Notes under the pieces: generated by a model
Told to the model about the DNA's origin: nothing
What the model saw: only the letters and a program-made list of their open reading frames with translations
Databases searched by the model: none
Assembly (NCBI GenBank): GCA_022702705.1
Contig: CM040423.1
Location: 113,207,738-113,271,737, forward strand
Source of the DNA: Papilionanthe hookeriana x Papilionanthe teres
Taxonomy: Eukaryota > Streptophyta > Magnoliopsida > Asparagales > Orchidaceae
Reading direction: 5' to 3'
Length of the DNA stretch: 64,000 nucleotides
Program-made: the position numbers and the translations under genes
In this document: positions 45,952 to 57,428 of the stretch, one piece after another
Position numbering within the stretch: position 1 is the first letter of the stretch
Layout of the letters: each line of letters starts with the position of its first letter

Positions 45952-48574
45952 ATGTCTGCCCCAAAGCTGATTTTCTCCTTCACCAATGGATCGGACTTCG
46001 CCGTTTACAAGGATGAGCCGCCCGACAATGGGATCATCCGGTTTGGACAAGGATTCGAGAACACAAATGTCAAGATCACTGACGTTACCCTTTTCACACT
46101 TACAGACAAAGTATCTGTAACTGAAAGACCTTTGATCGAATTCAACCTCAAGTCAACTCAAGAGTGCCCTCCCCTACAAAGGGTTCCAGCTGAGAGGAAT
46201 ACTACTGTCCATAGGAGGACTGTTATCTCTACCCCCACTGGTCTAGTCGTCTCTGCACCTACCGCGGCTTCCACCAAACTGAAGAGGAAGGAAATTCAAA
46301 TTTGTAACGAGCATGTTACTGTGGAGGGTACAGATCTCCGTGCGAGACCTTCTGTTTTCGAAATTGGGTCCAGCTCAAGGATTTCACCCCTAACACGGAC
46401 TCAGAGGAGAAACAGGAGTAGAAAGATTGCCAAAAAGGCCAGAGCTGCTGAAGTCGCTTTCTTAGAAGAGATCCCTGAGTACACACCACTACCTGAGTAC
46501 ATACCGTTGCCTGAGTATACACCGCTTTTGAAAGGAAGTAGATTCCATCCCCTTTCCGCCGCAGCTGACGAGGAAAATGTACGCAGGATTGCTTCCGCAT
46601 TACCTCGACCCGCATACTATAGCGACAGCCGAAGGAAAAGGGCTAGGGTTGCACCATTTGCCCGACTGCAGACTGTGATAGAGAAGTTAGCAAAGAAAGA
46701 GAAATGTCCTGTATCAGAGATTTTAAGAAGAATAGGGCGGGTGCCAGCCAAGTCCCGTCTTGGGCCGCGAGTAGAACCCGTTAACGCTATGGAAAAGACC
46801 ATTGGAGGACGCTATGGAAAAGACTATTGGAGGACCGCACGAAAAAGACCCTTGGAGGACGCTATGGAAAAGCTAAGAACCGACATTCAACGATTACCAA
46901 GAGAAAGAGGAGAAAAGTTTGGAGATGAAGTTGACTCGTCGGAGTTCATGGATGACGAATATGTGGAGATCAACATGGTTGAAACACGAGCATCGTCAGC
47001 TTCGCAAGGTGCCCCGGCAGCCGTGGAGAGAGATGAACCGGAAGCTTTAAGAGCACAAATTCGAGAAAAAGATGATACAATCTCTCAAATGGCAAAAAGG
47101 ATGGAAGAGATGGCTGCAGCCCTAGCCACTCTTCAGAGTCAGGCTCAACCCCCAAGAGAAACGCCTCCAGAAGTTATTCATATTACAGACGGAGGAAAAG
47201 AGATTACATCCCTTAACGGAGACGATCAGCCGAAGAAAGATTCTACCCAGAATATGATTCCGCAGAAGGACATCAAGAACATGGTGGAACAGCGAGTGCG
47301 AGAAGCCTTAGCACGGTCTAAGAGCGGAGCATCTATTCGGACGGGTAGACCTTACCCCGAAGAATTTGATGCGAGTGCAATACCCAAAGGCTTCGTACCA
47401 CCTCTCGGTTCAAGACTTTCGATGGTACGGAAACCCTCGACAGCATGTTGCACATTTTCGTGGTAGTTGTTGCAACGCCGGTGGGAGTGACACCTTACTC
47501 TTCCGACAATTCGTCAGCAGCCTATCAGGGATCGCCTTCGATTGGTACGCAGAGTTACCGAACGGTTCGTTAAAGACATTTTCAGAATTGGAAAACCTCT
47601 TCATGAAACGGTTTGCCGGAGCTCAGCACCAAATCACCATCGGTGACTTAGTGGTGAAGAAACAGAAACCGAACGAAACTTTAGTGGACTACATACTTCG
47701 ATGGAGAAATCTAAGCATGAAGTGTGAGCCACAGCTACAAGAGAAGCATGCAGTCGGTATCTTGCTTAAAAGCATTCACGGCCCGATAGCACTTCTACTT
47801 AAGGGATTTACAATTAAGACTTTCGAGAAATTGTTAAGCAAGGTCGGAAGCTTGCAAGAGGAAGCAAAGCAACTAAGTTTCGTCGACAAAACAGACAAAC
47901 AGAAGCCTGTGAAGACATTTGAAAAGAAATCTGGGATCGTCGCGGTGGTTGATAAGGGCAAGCAACCAATGCAAATACAGCCGGAACAGCCGCAGCCCAG
48001 TTATCAACAACCTCAGCAGAACTACCAACAACCTCAACCCTGTTATCAGTCAACTCAACAATATGAGCAACCGCCTCACCCACAGCGCACGTTAAAGGAG
48101 CTTATAAACAGAGAGTATCCATTCAAGAATGAGGCAGTGCCAAAGATGTTCCGCATTTTGATGAAGACTTCTGATTTTCGACTGCCATAACCCAGGAAGC
48201 CAGAAGAAGTCAACAAGAAAGACCATCCCAACTACTGCCCTTACCACCAGATGCTTGGACATAAGATAGAGGATTGCATCACCTTTAAAAGTTGGCTTGA
48301 CAACAATCTCCGAAAGGGGAACATAATGATCCCAAAGGAATACATGAAAGAGCCCCAGAAAGGAGGTTCTGTCAATGTTATTTCAACGGTTCCCATTGTT
48401 CCGATAGACCCTTACACGACCGATGATGGATGGAGTACCGCTTGGTCGAAGTCATCGAAGAAAATTTTGGATCGCATCCAAACCGCTCGCGCATGCTTCA
48501 ACTCGGAGTTTGAAACTGCCAAGCCGACGCTGTCGCTTGCAATTAAAGAACCGCCCGAGAAGAAAAGATCATAG
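45952..48574 (+). pseudogene. Tat-lineage gag
   Basis: The start MSAPKLIFSFTNG is chosen as the first ATG after the leader. Residues 1-150 are of unknown function and resemble the N-terminus of the AlkB ORF. A basic stretch LTRTQRRNRSRK follows, then repeats of EYTPLP/EYIPLP. The Retrotrans_gag domain begins with PRQHVAHFRG (about 47420) and includes FDWYAELPNGSLKTFSELE and FMKRFAG. Next come a Gln/Pro-rich segment (about 47970-48090) and a zinc knuckle CPYHQMLGHKIEDC at 48237-48278, a C-x2-H-x4-H-x4-C form. Lesions are two nearby frame changes at about 47405 and 47440 and a TAA at 48188. Gag would form the virus-like particle. Confidence 0.88.
46786..46872 (+). repeat. Short tandem repeat inside gag
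   Basis: Three imperfect copies of about 30 bp with core 'gctatggaaaaga..attggaggac'. It is a local duplication that lengthens gag. Confidence 0.75.
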
Positions 48575-50457
48575 AAAAGAAGGAGATCGTAGAAGAAGAA
48601 AGGACCGAGGCTCCTAAGGCTAGACTAGGGGCCGCTTATCCTAGGATGGTTGTTTCCGATTCGGGGAAAAATTCCTCGAACCTCCGACTCGTTGATTATT
48701 TGCTCGCTCCGGCGGGATCTTATAATGATAAGAGTTATGGCGTTGGCTACGTTTTGACTGTTTCTAACGATTATGTAACTAACGACAACCAATCTAATCC
48801 GGATCTCGATTTCGATACCAATAACAATTCTCAAATCATAAACAACCTCGACAATCATGATGACAAAGAAGACATTCACCAAGAAGGCTACGAAAGTTCA
48901 ACAAGCAATGAATCTATTTGTGAATTCCAAGGGAATCGAATCACAATAGAGTTAGAGCTTTCAGATTCCGAAGCAACTCCAGAAGAACCTGTCATGCCAA
49001 TTCAAAAGGAGACACCAGTAAACTCAGTACCAGACTCAGAAGAAATCACAGAAGTCAACTTAAGGAGCGGAAAGGTTCTACCTCCGAGAATGGGTCCAAA
49101 AGACAAAGGAAAGCAGGTGGTTGTTCAGGAAGAATCAACCCCAGCAGAAGAATTTCCCATTCGGGAGGAAACTGAGACACATGGTAACAAAGTGGACTAT
49201 AACGTGCTAGCCCATCTTAGGAAACTACCAGTCAAACTAAGCATCTACGATGCTCTCATCTTATTAAAGGAGATGAGGGAAGCTCTGATCAAGGCCTTAC
49301 TTGATCCAGAGATTTGTTTAGCTCAGATGGCCGGAGAATCCTTAGACTAGGTTTGCTCGTTAAAGGAACAGCGAGGTGTTACCTTCACGGACAGTGATCT
49401 ACTACTTGGGACAACCGATCACAACCGACCGTTGTACATTTCAGTCACAATCGGAAAGTTTACGCTCTCCAGAGTATTGGTGGATCCAAGAGCATCAATC
49501 AACATAATGAGCCTTTGGACGCTAGCATACTTGGAAATTGATGCTCGCAAACTTGAAGCGGACAAGATGTTACTAAGAGGATTCAACCAGAAAGGAGAAA
49601 GAGCCCTTGGATCAATAACACTGTTGATGAAGACCGGTGACTTAGCAAAGACAACCGCAAAATTCCACATAATTGACTCTGAGACATCGTTCAACGCTCT
49701 ACCGGGCCGAACGTGGATCCATGAAAACCGGATGGTACCATCGTCTCTGCATCAGTGCATAAAATACTATGAAGGAGGAGAACAGTGCATTAAAGGTGAT
49801 TTGCAACCTTTCTACGTACATGAGATTGGAATCCATGAAGATGCAGCTTATTACGCACCTCCGAAGAAAACAATCTTCTCCAGAAACATCGTGCCAAATG
49901 AAGCAAAAGAAATTCGAGACCATGAAGAACCTGAAGTTCTAGTCCAACAGTCACTCACCACTCCCTCACGGCGAGATGGTGAAGGTTTCTCCAGAACTCG
50001 CATCCGAGGTCGAGGCCGGGGACGAGGTCGTGGAAGAGACACTGGGACAGTTGGACAGAAAAAGCCGATGATCAACGTTGATCGGGAAAACAGCTCTGAG
50101 GAAGAAGAAGAAATCAAGAAAGAAGCAGCTATAATAAACCGGAAGAAACCACAATTCAAGATTTCTCTCGAAGATGAGAAGAACGAAGAATACAAATCGA
50201 TGTATGAGAAGATTAATCACTATTTACACACTATGACCCTGACCCCGATCCATCCTAATAAGATCGAGGGTATGGTGGTCAAAGAAGTACATAGCGACGG
50301 TGCAAAGCCAATCAAATTTTACCGTGGCACTTCTTCTTCCAATACTGAAAACAATGTACAATTTGAAGATGTCACTTCTTCCGAATTAATGGAATTACCT
50401 TTTGAGTGGTACTCTCCCTGTGTTCAAAATTTAATTCAGCGTGGTGTCTTACCATGA
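48575..50457 (+). pseudogene. Tat aspartic protease with flanking linkers
   Basis: This is frame 1 from about 48646. It contains a linker with EVNLRSGKVLPP (about 49053), then the protease beginning LYISVTIGKFTLSRVLVDPRASINIM (about 49432-49510). The active-site loop reads VDPRAS where a Gly would be expected after D-[TSP], so it is probably dead. After the protease comes an arginine/glycine run (GRGRGRGRGR, about 50010-50038), likely RNA-binding, and an acidic stretch. In-frame stops are at 49348 (TAG) and 50455 (TGA). The protease would cleave the gag-pol polyprotein. Confidence 0.8.
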
Positions 50458-51826
50458 CAATGGACAAAAGGCCGATCACAACACTTCGAAAAATTATGGA
50501 ATAATGCCGGTCGGCCTCCCAATTCAAAACATGGTCTCGGATTCGGCACAGTAGGTTCGGTTGACGATACGGAATTTTGTTTGGTTGTCACTTGTGAACC
50601 TAATGAAGACTACATGGAAACTACAGAAGAGCTTGAAGATCTGCAAATTGGAGACGCTCCACCAGAGTTCGAAGAAGAAATCAAATCTACAACAGATGAG
50701 TTAATGGAAGTTAACTTAGGAACTAACGAAAAGCCTAGACCAACCTTTGTTAGCTCCTTACTCAATAAAGAAGATTATGAGGAAATGATCAAGTTATTAA
50801 TGGAATTCAAGGAGTGTTTTGCTTGGAGTTACTACAAAATGCCGGGATTAGCTCCAGAAGTCGCAGTTCACAGGCTAGGAGTGGATCCTACTTCCGTTCC
50901 AGTCAGACAAGCTTCCAGAAGAATTCGTTTGGAAATTGAACAACAAGTAATAGCCGAAGTTAAGAAGCTAATCGATGCTAAATTTGTCCGTGAAGAACAA
51001 TACCTTACTTAGCTAGCCAATGTGGTACCAGTCAGGAAGAAGAATGGTCAGATCAGAATCTGCGTGGATTTTAGAGACTTGAACAAAGCATGTCCGAAGG
51101 ATGAATTTCTACTACCAATTCCAGAGTTAATGATCGACATCGCTTCGACACATGAAATATTCTCTTTCATGGATAGATCTTCAAGATACAACCAGATAAA
51201 GATGGCACCAGAAGACGAAAAGCTCACGGCATTCAGAACACCAATCGGAGTGTATTGCTACACAGTAATGCCATTCGGACTAAAGAACGCAGGAGAAACA
51301 TACCAAAGAGCAATGACAAAGATTTTTGATGATCTCATTCACAACCAAATCGAGTGCTACGTGGATAATGTGGTCATCAAAAGCAAGCTGAAGGAAGATC
51401 ACCTGTATGATTTGAGAACTGTCTTCGAGCGACTAAGGCAATACAACCTTAAGATGAATCCCTTAAAATGCGCCTTCGGCGTTACCTCCAGGAAATTCTT
51501 AGGTTTTGTTGTCCGACATTGCGGAATTGAAATTGATCCGGAAAAGATTAAAGCTATCTTAGAAATGCCGCCTCCCAAAACCTTAAAACTGCTACGATCC
51601 TTTCAAGGGAAGCTGGCATATTTTCGACGCTTTATTTCGAACTTGTCAGGTAGGTGTCAGCCCTTCTTAGAATTAGTTAAAAAGGACGCCAAATTCGTTT
51701 GGGAAGAGAAATGCCAACGGGGCTTCGAGGACATTAAGCAATACTTAATGACACCTCCTGTCTTAGCAGCCCCAGTCTCAGGTAGACCGTTGATACTTTA
51801 TACCACGGCTCTAGACGACTCCTTGG
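50458..51826 (+). pseudogene. Tat reverse transcriptase
   Basis: This continues frame 1. Before the RT core are WSYYKMPGLAPEVAVHRL and PVRQASRRI. The core has VVPVRKKNGQIRICVDFRDLNKACPKD, FSFMDRSSRYNQIKM, FRTPIGVYCYTVMPFGLKNAG and the catalytic box YVDNVVIKS. That box is normally Y-x-D-D, so the second Asp is changed to Asn (GAT to AAT type). A connection region, SFQGKLAYFRRFISNLS, follows. A TAG at 51010-51012 replaces the usual Trp of the PTWLANVV-like motif, and DRSSR shows Gly to Arg changes. It would copy element RNA to DNA in the particle; this copy cannot. Confidence 0.92.
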
Positions 51827-52676
51827 AGCCCCGCTAGCCAGTGTCAATGATGAGGGAAAAGAAAATGCTCTCTACTACTTAAACCATCGTTTGATTCCGA
51901 TGGAAGTAAAGTATCCTCCAATTGAGAAGCATTGTTTAGCCCTAATCTTCGCCGCACAGAAACTCAGGCATTACATGCTCTCTCATAAGGTCAACCTCAT
52001 CTCGAAAGTTAATTCGTTGCAATATTTGATGACCCGTCCAACACTTTCTGGCATACTTGCCAGGTGGTCGATGATACTATTGCAATTCGACATAACTTTC
52101 GTTCCTCTTCGTGCCGTAAAGGGACAAGTTCTAGCTGATTTCCTTGCAGCACACCCTTTACCGGCAGATTCGCCTCTCGACGACGATTTGCCTGACGAGC
52201 AGATAATGAGCCTAGAAGACACTGATGATCGACGTTGGGAAATATACTTTGATGGAGCATCCTCAGCACAGAAAGACAAAGAATTGCAAACGATAGTGCC
52301 CGGTAAGGCAGGAATCGGACTAATCTTTATAACACCGGAGCGGGGGATGTTAAGATACTCCTACCACTTAACAGAGCCAGGCACAAACAACAAGGCAGGA
52401 TACGAAGCCCTCATAACAGGACTAGAACTGACCATTCAAATGGGAATAACAGATATCAATATCTACCGAGATTCTCAGTTGATCATTCAACACGTCGCCG
52501 GACAATACATAATTTTAAAGCCAAGACTCGAGCAATACTTTCAATATGCCATGAAACTGTAGGAACAAATTTCGAATGTAACAATCTACAAGATTCCCAG
52601 AAGAGAAAATGCTCTCGCGGATGCGCTAGCTCGCCTTGCAAAAGAATTTGCCTGCTCACAAGATGAGTCAGTTGAA
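51827..52676 (+). pseudogene. RNase H plus archaeal-type RNase H (dual RNase H of Tat)
   Basis: A one-base loss near 51826 moves the reading to frame 3. The first domain (LILYTTALDDS, then YPPIEKHCLALIFAAQKLRHYM, VLADFLAAHP) is the degenerate gypsy RNase H. The second starts WEIYFDGASS (52236), with AGYEALITGLELT, IYRDSQLIIQHVAG and ENALADALARLA. These carry the D, E, D, D residues of an archaeal/plant-type RNase H. Possession of two RNase H domains is a known mark of the Tat lineage. A TAG at 52560 interrupts it. Confidence 0.85.
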
Positions 52677-54038
52677 GTGTTAGTTCAAAGACGACAGGTC
52701 CTATCACAGCTCGACATGGATATGATACAGAGATCAGAAAAAATAGAGGAATCAGTTGCAACAGTGACGAAAAACACAGAAGATTGGCGTCAACCGCTAA
52801 TAGACTACCTGCAAACAGGGAAATTGCCAGACGATAAGTCATTAGCGCATCAAATCAAGAAAAGAGCTCTGTCTTACGCATTAATAAATAGTACATTATA
52901 CAGAAGGTCTTTTGATCAAATGTGGTTAAGATGCCTGAACGGGTCCGAGGCTCGTGAAATTGTCAAAGAAGTACATTCAGGACTTTGTGGTGCTCATCAG
53001 TCGGGTCCGAAAATGAAAATAAAAATTAAAAGACTAGGGTATTACTAACCCTCGATGATGACCGATTGCATGAAGATTGCCAAAAGTTGTCACCAGTGCC
53101 AAGTGCACGGAGTGGTTCTACACCAACCTCCAAACGTGCTACATCTGACAATTGCGTCATGGCCATTTGAGTGTTGGGGCATAGATAGAGTGGGTCCGAT
53201 AGAACCACCTTCTTCAGGAGGACATCGCTTCATCCTTGCAGCTACAGACTACTTTTCTAAATGGGCAGAAGCAGTCCCACTCAGAGAAGTAAAGGCACAC
53301 CACGTGCTACAGTTTTTCAAAAATCAAATTGTTTACCAATTCGGAGTACCGCGCAGAATCATTTAAGATAATGGATCCGCATTCAGAAGTACAAAGATCA
53401 AAAATTTTGTCAGAAGACATGGAATCGATTGGCGATACTCAACAATCTACTACCTAAGAGAAAACAGCTTGGCCGAGGCTTTTAATAAAACTCTCGTTCA
53501 AATTTTAAGGAAAACTTTGGATGACAGCAAGAGAAATTGGCACGAGAAGTTGTTAGAAGCCTTATGGGCCTACAGGACGACTTTCAGGACTCCTACTCAG
53601 TTTATGCCTTACACTTTAGTGTACGGGTCCGAGGCCGTTTTACCTTTTGAGGTCCAGCTTCCATCACTCGGGATTGCGGTTTCAAATAGAATTACTACAG
53701 AAGAAAATGCCGGATTACGACCGGAAGAACTGGAAAACTTGGAAGGAAAAAGACTGGCGCCGCAACAAAATTTGGAACTGTACCAAGCTAAGATGATCCA
53801 GGCCCATGATAAACTGGTCCGCCCGAGAACTTTCAAAGTGGGTGACTTAGTTCTTGTTCTCAGAAGACCTATTCTTGCACATCGCAAGATAGGAGGCAAA
53901 TTTGAACCGACTTGGGAGGGGCCGTTTGTGGTCGAAGCAGTCTACTCAGGAGGCTCCTACCAACTTGTGAATTGCCAAGGAGAACGACAAATGCTTCCAA
54001 TCAATGGACGATATTTGAAGAAGTATTACGCAACCTGA
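52677..54038 (+). pseudogene. Tat integrase
   Basis: Frame 3. The zinc-binding part has EVHSGLCGAHQSG and CHQCQVHG (His-His-Cys-Cys). The core has WGIDRVGPI (first Asp), then ATDYFSKWAEAVPL, DNGSAF (second Asp) and NSLAEAFNKTL (Glu), then EALWAYRTTFRTPT. The C-terminal part has FKVGDLVLVLRRP and GKFEPTWEGPFVV, and ends in GRYLKKYYAT. No chromodomain is seen, as in Tat elements. Stops are at 53046-53048, where the family has Trp (TGG to TAA), and 53364-53366. It would insert the DNA copy into the genome. Confidence 0.92.
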
Positions 54039-54364
54039 TGTTTCGAAGGGTGGCCTCTAAAATAGAGTCTTATCCCTAGAAACACGGGTGAAGCGATCAC
54101 ATTGTGACTGGCTCCGAACCCAAAAAACATAAAAATGGATAAAATAAAATATGTGCTAAAAATAAAATATGTCAAATCATAATAATAAAGTTTTACCCTT
54201 CCTTTCAAATCAAATCTTTTTCCTGATCTTTCTTCATTTTTTCCTACTTTCCTTAAAAATTAAAATTGGAATAAGTGAATAAGAATCTTCAGTGATAAAT
54301 ACTTTCTTAATGTTCTTGTTCTTAGTACAGCCCCTGATCCTTTTCTTGTTTTCTTCGCAGGGAA
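54039..54364 (+). other. Integrase-AlkB intergenic region with splice-acceptor-like end
   Basis: Non-coding and conserved with 37915-38189 (inverted). It ends with CCTTTTCTTGTTTTCTTCGCAG at 54339-54360, four bases before the AlkB ATG. This is the layout expected of a 3' splice site for a separate spliced mRNA. Confidence 0.55.
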
Positions 54365-55835
54365 ATGTCGAACGGGCGGTTGGTCCTAAACTTTTAAATG
54401 GCGTGAGTCTCGCACTCGATGAAAAGAGGGTGAAGGATGGAGCAGTGATAGAAATTGATTCTGACTTCACACCAGCCAGCCTACAGTATGAAGAAAATGA
54501 CTGGGTCCCAGTGGACCGAGAAGAGCTTCATAGCCAGACAGTAATGAAGATCGGTGGCCCAAGCCACCAATCTAGCAACAAGAAAAGAAAGACAAACATT
54601 GAAGAAAGCAAGAAAATCAAGTCAGTAGTTGCCACGACAGAGGACAGGCTCGTCAGCGCCGCGCCCGCAGAAATTCAAGAAGTGAGGAGAGCTACGCTCA
54701 CTGCTACTCAAAGAAGAAATAAGAATCGCCGTATCCGCAAGATGTTGACTAAGCTTGCAGCAGATCAACATGAGGAAACAGCCACCTTCGCAGACACACA
54801 CATTTCAAAGATACCGGTTCGGTAGGAACCAGAAAGAAGAAAGTCAACGCCGAGAGAATCAGAACAGATCGGAGAAGTGCCAAGAAGGATAGAGATAGAA
54901 TCAGTGCCTCGACGCCGGGCAGAGATACCATATCTGAAGAACCTTGTTGCGGAAGCAACCCCGGAGGATGTCCCGACAGAGACAATCCCCGAAGAGCCAA
55001 GGTATGCAGGAGAACGTGACGGGATTGAGCCATACATCCCGCAATACGTTATTAGGCCTCGTCACTTGCAGATCATCCCAGAATATGAACTAGAAAGAAT
55101 GCAAAATGTTGAGAAGAAGACTTTCGAATACTTTGAAAGGATTAGAGGCAGAAGAATCAACATTTTGGAAGGCCTCGAGTTACACACAGGTGTATTCTCA
55201 GAGTACGAGCAACAACAAATTGTGGATTGCATTCTAGAACTTCAGAAGATGGGGCTAGCAGGTCGTCTGAGAGAAAAGACTTATTCGGAACCCCGGAAAT
55301 GGATGCTAGGGAAAGGAAGAGTCACAATACAATGCGGATGTTGCTATAACTTCGTAGAGGACAGAAAAGGAAATCCACCAGGGATACTCCGTCACGGTGA
55401 GGTGGATCCAATGCCGAGAATAATTAAAAGAATGGTGAAAAGAATGATAACGTGGAGGGTACGCAGCAGACCGCATACCTAACGATTGCATCATCAACAT
55501 TTATCGAAGGGCGACCGCATACCTCCACACATAGACCACCATGACTTTGTCGAGCCTTTCGCACGGCTTCGTTCCTCAACCAATGCAATATCATGTTCGG
55601 ATCCGACCTCCGGATAGCGAGCCCAGGTAAGTTCCGAGGGCTGGTGGAGATACCACTTCCGGTAGGTTCCGTCATGATATTACAAGGAAATGGAGCAGAC
55701 GTCGCAAAGCATTGCATACCGGGAGTACCAGTGGAGCGGATCTCCGTCACTTTTAGAAGGATGGACGACAGAAAGGCACCATACCACTTCCAGCCAGATC
55801 CAGAATTGGAGAATCTCCGGCCCTACGAGCTGTGA
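54365..55835 (+). pseudogene. Retrotransposon-borne AlkB-like dioxygenase, ALKBH9/10 type (plus copy)
   Basis: Same architecture as the minus copy: MSNGRLVLNF start, gag-like N-terminal part with TLTATQRRNKNRRIRKM, linker, then VFSEYEQQQIVDCILELQKMG, EPRKWMLGKGRVTIQCGCCYNF, GNPPGI and a PHIDHHDF box. HID is at 55528-55536, the distal His at 55710-55712 (AKHCIPG) and RISVTFRRM from 55737. All iron and 2OG ligand codons persist. Lesions are a one-base loss near codon 11, a TAG at 54823-54825 (CAG to TAG), disturbed frames at about 55460-55510, and a one-base loss near 55570. It ends ENLRPYEL, like the other copy. Predicted substrate is methylated RNA, inferred from family only. Confidence 0.88.
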
Positions 55836-56602
55836 GTTACACGGGAAATAGCACACCTCCAATGCACATCCATGCGGCATTCCTGCCAAGGATGGCTTGG
55901 AAGGTGATGTTATTGACTGTGTATCTCATTATTCAGACATGGATTTGACGGACACTTTTTGGATGGATCAACAAGAATCATACATAGTCCGTTCTGAGTC
56001 ATGGATTGTATGAGAGATATTTCAGATCGAGTTGTATGATGTATCTTCAACAAGATTGGAATGAAAGTGACCATGTCACATTTTGCCTTCACCTCTTTTT
56101 GTGCAAATTGATCGGGAAACGCCATTAAAGTTAAATGAACTTCGAACAAAGAACGAGAAAGAAAAAGAAAATAAATAAGAACTCTCTTCCATAAAAATCC
56201 AAACATTAAAAAGAATTTCAAATCCACATGAACACCAAATAAACAAAAAAAAGGGATAGTTAAAGAACAAACAAAACAAACCTAATGCTCAAATTGAATT
56301 CCAGTTTACGTCCATCTTTTCAAATCCTCCAATCCTTCTTCAAATCAAGATCTATTCCGGACTTCCTCTGAAACCCTCTCTCGGGATGATTTCAGAATAA
56401 CGAAGAATTTTCAATTTGATTCGGATGGCATGGGTTTGTACCCTTCGCCAAGTAATCAGACTTTGATTGATTCCCATGGGATATGGAACACTTTCATATC
56501 TCATTTCGATCTCTCGCTAAATCCAAATCTCAGTAAAATTCTGCATAGTCACAGCATAAATCAAATATCAACAAAATTTTTCACAACCACTGCATAAACT
56601 AA
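55836..56602 (+). other. 3' region after the AlkB ORF
   Basis: Non-coding. The first 280 bases match the minus copy (36130-36417). The remainder leads into the tandem array. No supported ORF. Confidence 0.65.
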
Positions 56603-57155
56603 ATCTCAGCAATCGGGATAGGCTTCCGCCGTACTCCCATCTCAGCAATCGGGATAGGCTTCCGCCGTACTCCCATCTCAGCAATCGGGTTAGGCTTCCG
56701 CCGTACTCCCATCTCAGCAATCGCGATAGGCTTCCGCCGTACTCCCATCTCAGCAATCGGGATAGGCTTCCGCTGTACTCCCATCTCAGCAATCGGGATA
56801 GGCTTCCGCCGTACTCCTTCCGCCCTACTCCCATCTCAGCAATCGGGATAGGCTTCCGCCCTACTCCCATCTCAGCAATCGGGATAGGCCTCCACCCTAC
56901 TCCCATCTCAGCAATCTCAGCATTCGGGATAGGCCTTCGTCCTACTCCCCTCTCAGCAATTTTCAGCACTCGGGATAGGCACAGTCCTACTCCTTTCTCA
57001 ACAATCTCAAAATTTGGCCCTCCCAGCAAGAAATTGAAATTAAAGCACTCTGCATTCCAGGTAGGCTTTGTCCTATTCTTCCTCAGCATTTGGAATAGGT
57101 TCAGTCCTGCTTCCTTCTCAGTATACAAATGCATTCGGGTGGGCCTCACCTCTAC
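56603..57155. repeat. 36-bp tandem array in the 3' UTR
   Basis: The unit reads ATCTCAGCAATCGGGATAGG followed by CTTCCGCCGTACTCCC, with starts at 56603, 56639, 56675 and so on. About ten recognisable copies run to about 56945, then diverged ones. The 36-bp period is a multiple of 3, so long repetitive ORFs appear on the minus strand. They are not real genes. It occupies the same place as the unrelated array at 34760-35680. Confidence 0.95.
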
Positions 57156-57428
57156 TCTTTTCTCCGCATAAAATCAAAATTGAAACTCGAATCGAAATTC
57201 AAACTCATAATTAAAACTTAAAATAAAAAAATGAAACAAATCTAAGATCCAATCTCTTGAAATCTTGTGATCCGAAATTCACCTCCTTTTTCCCACGATG
57301 CGCTCTGGAATCTTCGATCTTGGAGATTTACCTGATACTCCCAAGCGGAAATTCTTCTACTTCGTCCTAAGTTTGTCACTTGGACATCTGTGTTGGTTTT
57401 GTTGATCTCTTTGGTCAACACCAATACG
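57156..57428 (+). other. 3' untranslated spacer
   Basis: Non-coding sequence between the tandem array and the hairpin. It matches the minus-strand copy at 34411-34690. Confidence 0.6.

Noticed and set aside
52483..52842. Minus-strand ORF of 119 codons under the RNase H region
   Set aside because: A shadow of the pol reading frame on the other strand.
54365..55835. A host ALKBH gene interrupted or flanked by transposons
   Set aside because: The ORF has no host-like intron-exon layout, occurs twice with the same retroelement flanks, and begins with a gag-like module.
56568..57149. Long minus-strand ORFs with a 12-residue repeat
   Set aside because: They arise because the 36-bp tandem unit is a multiple of three. 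No start context or homology, and the sister element has an unrelated array in this position.
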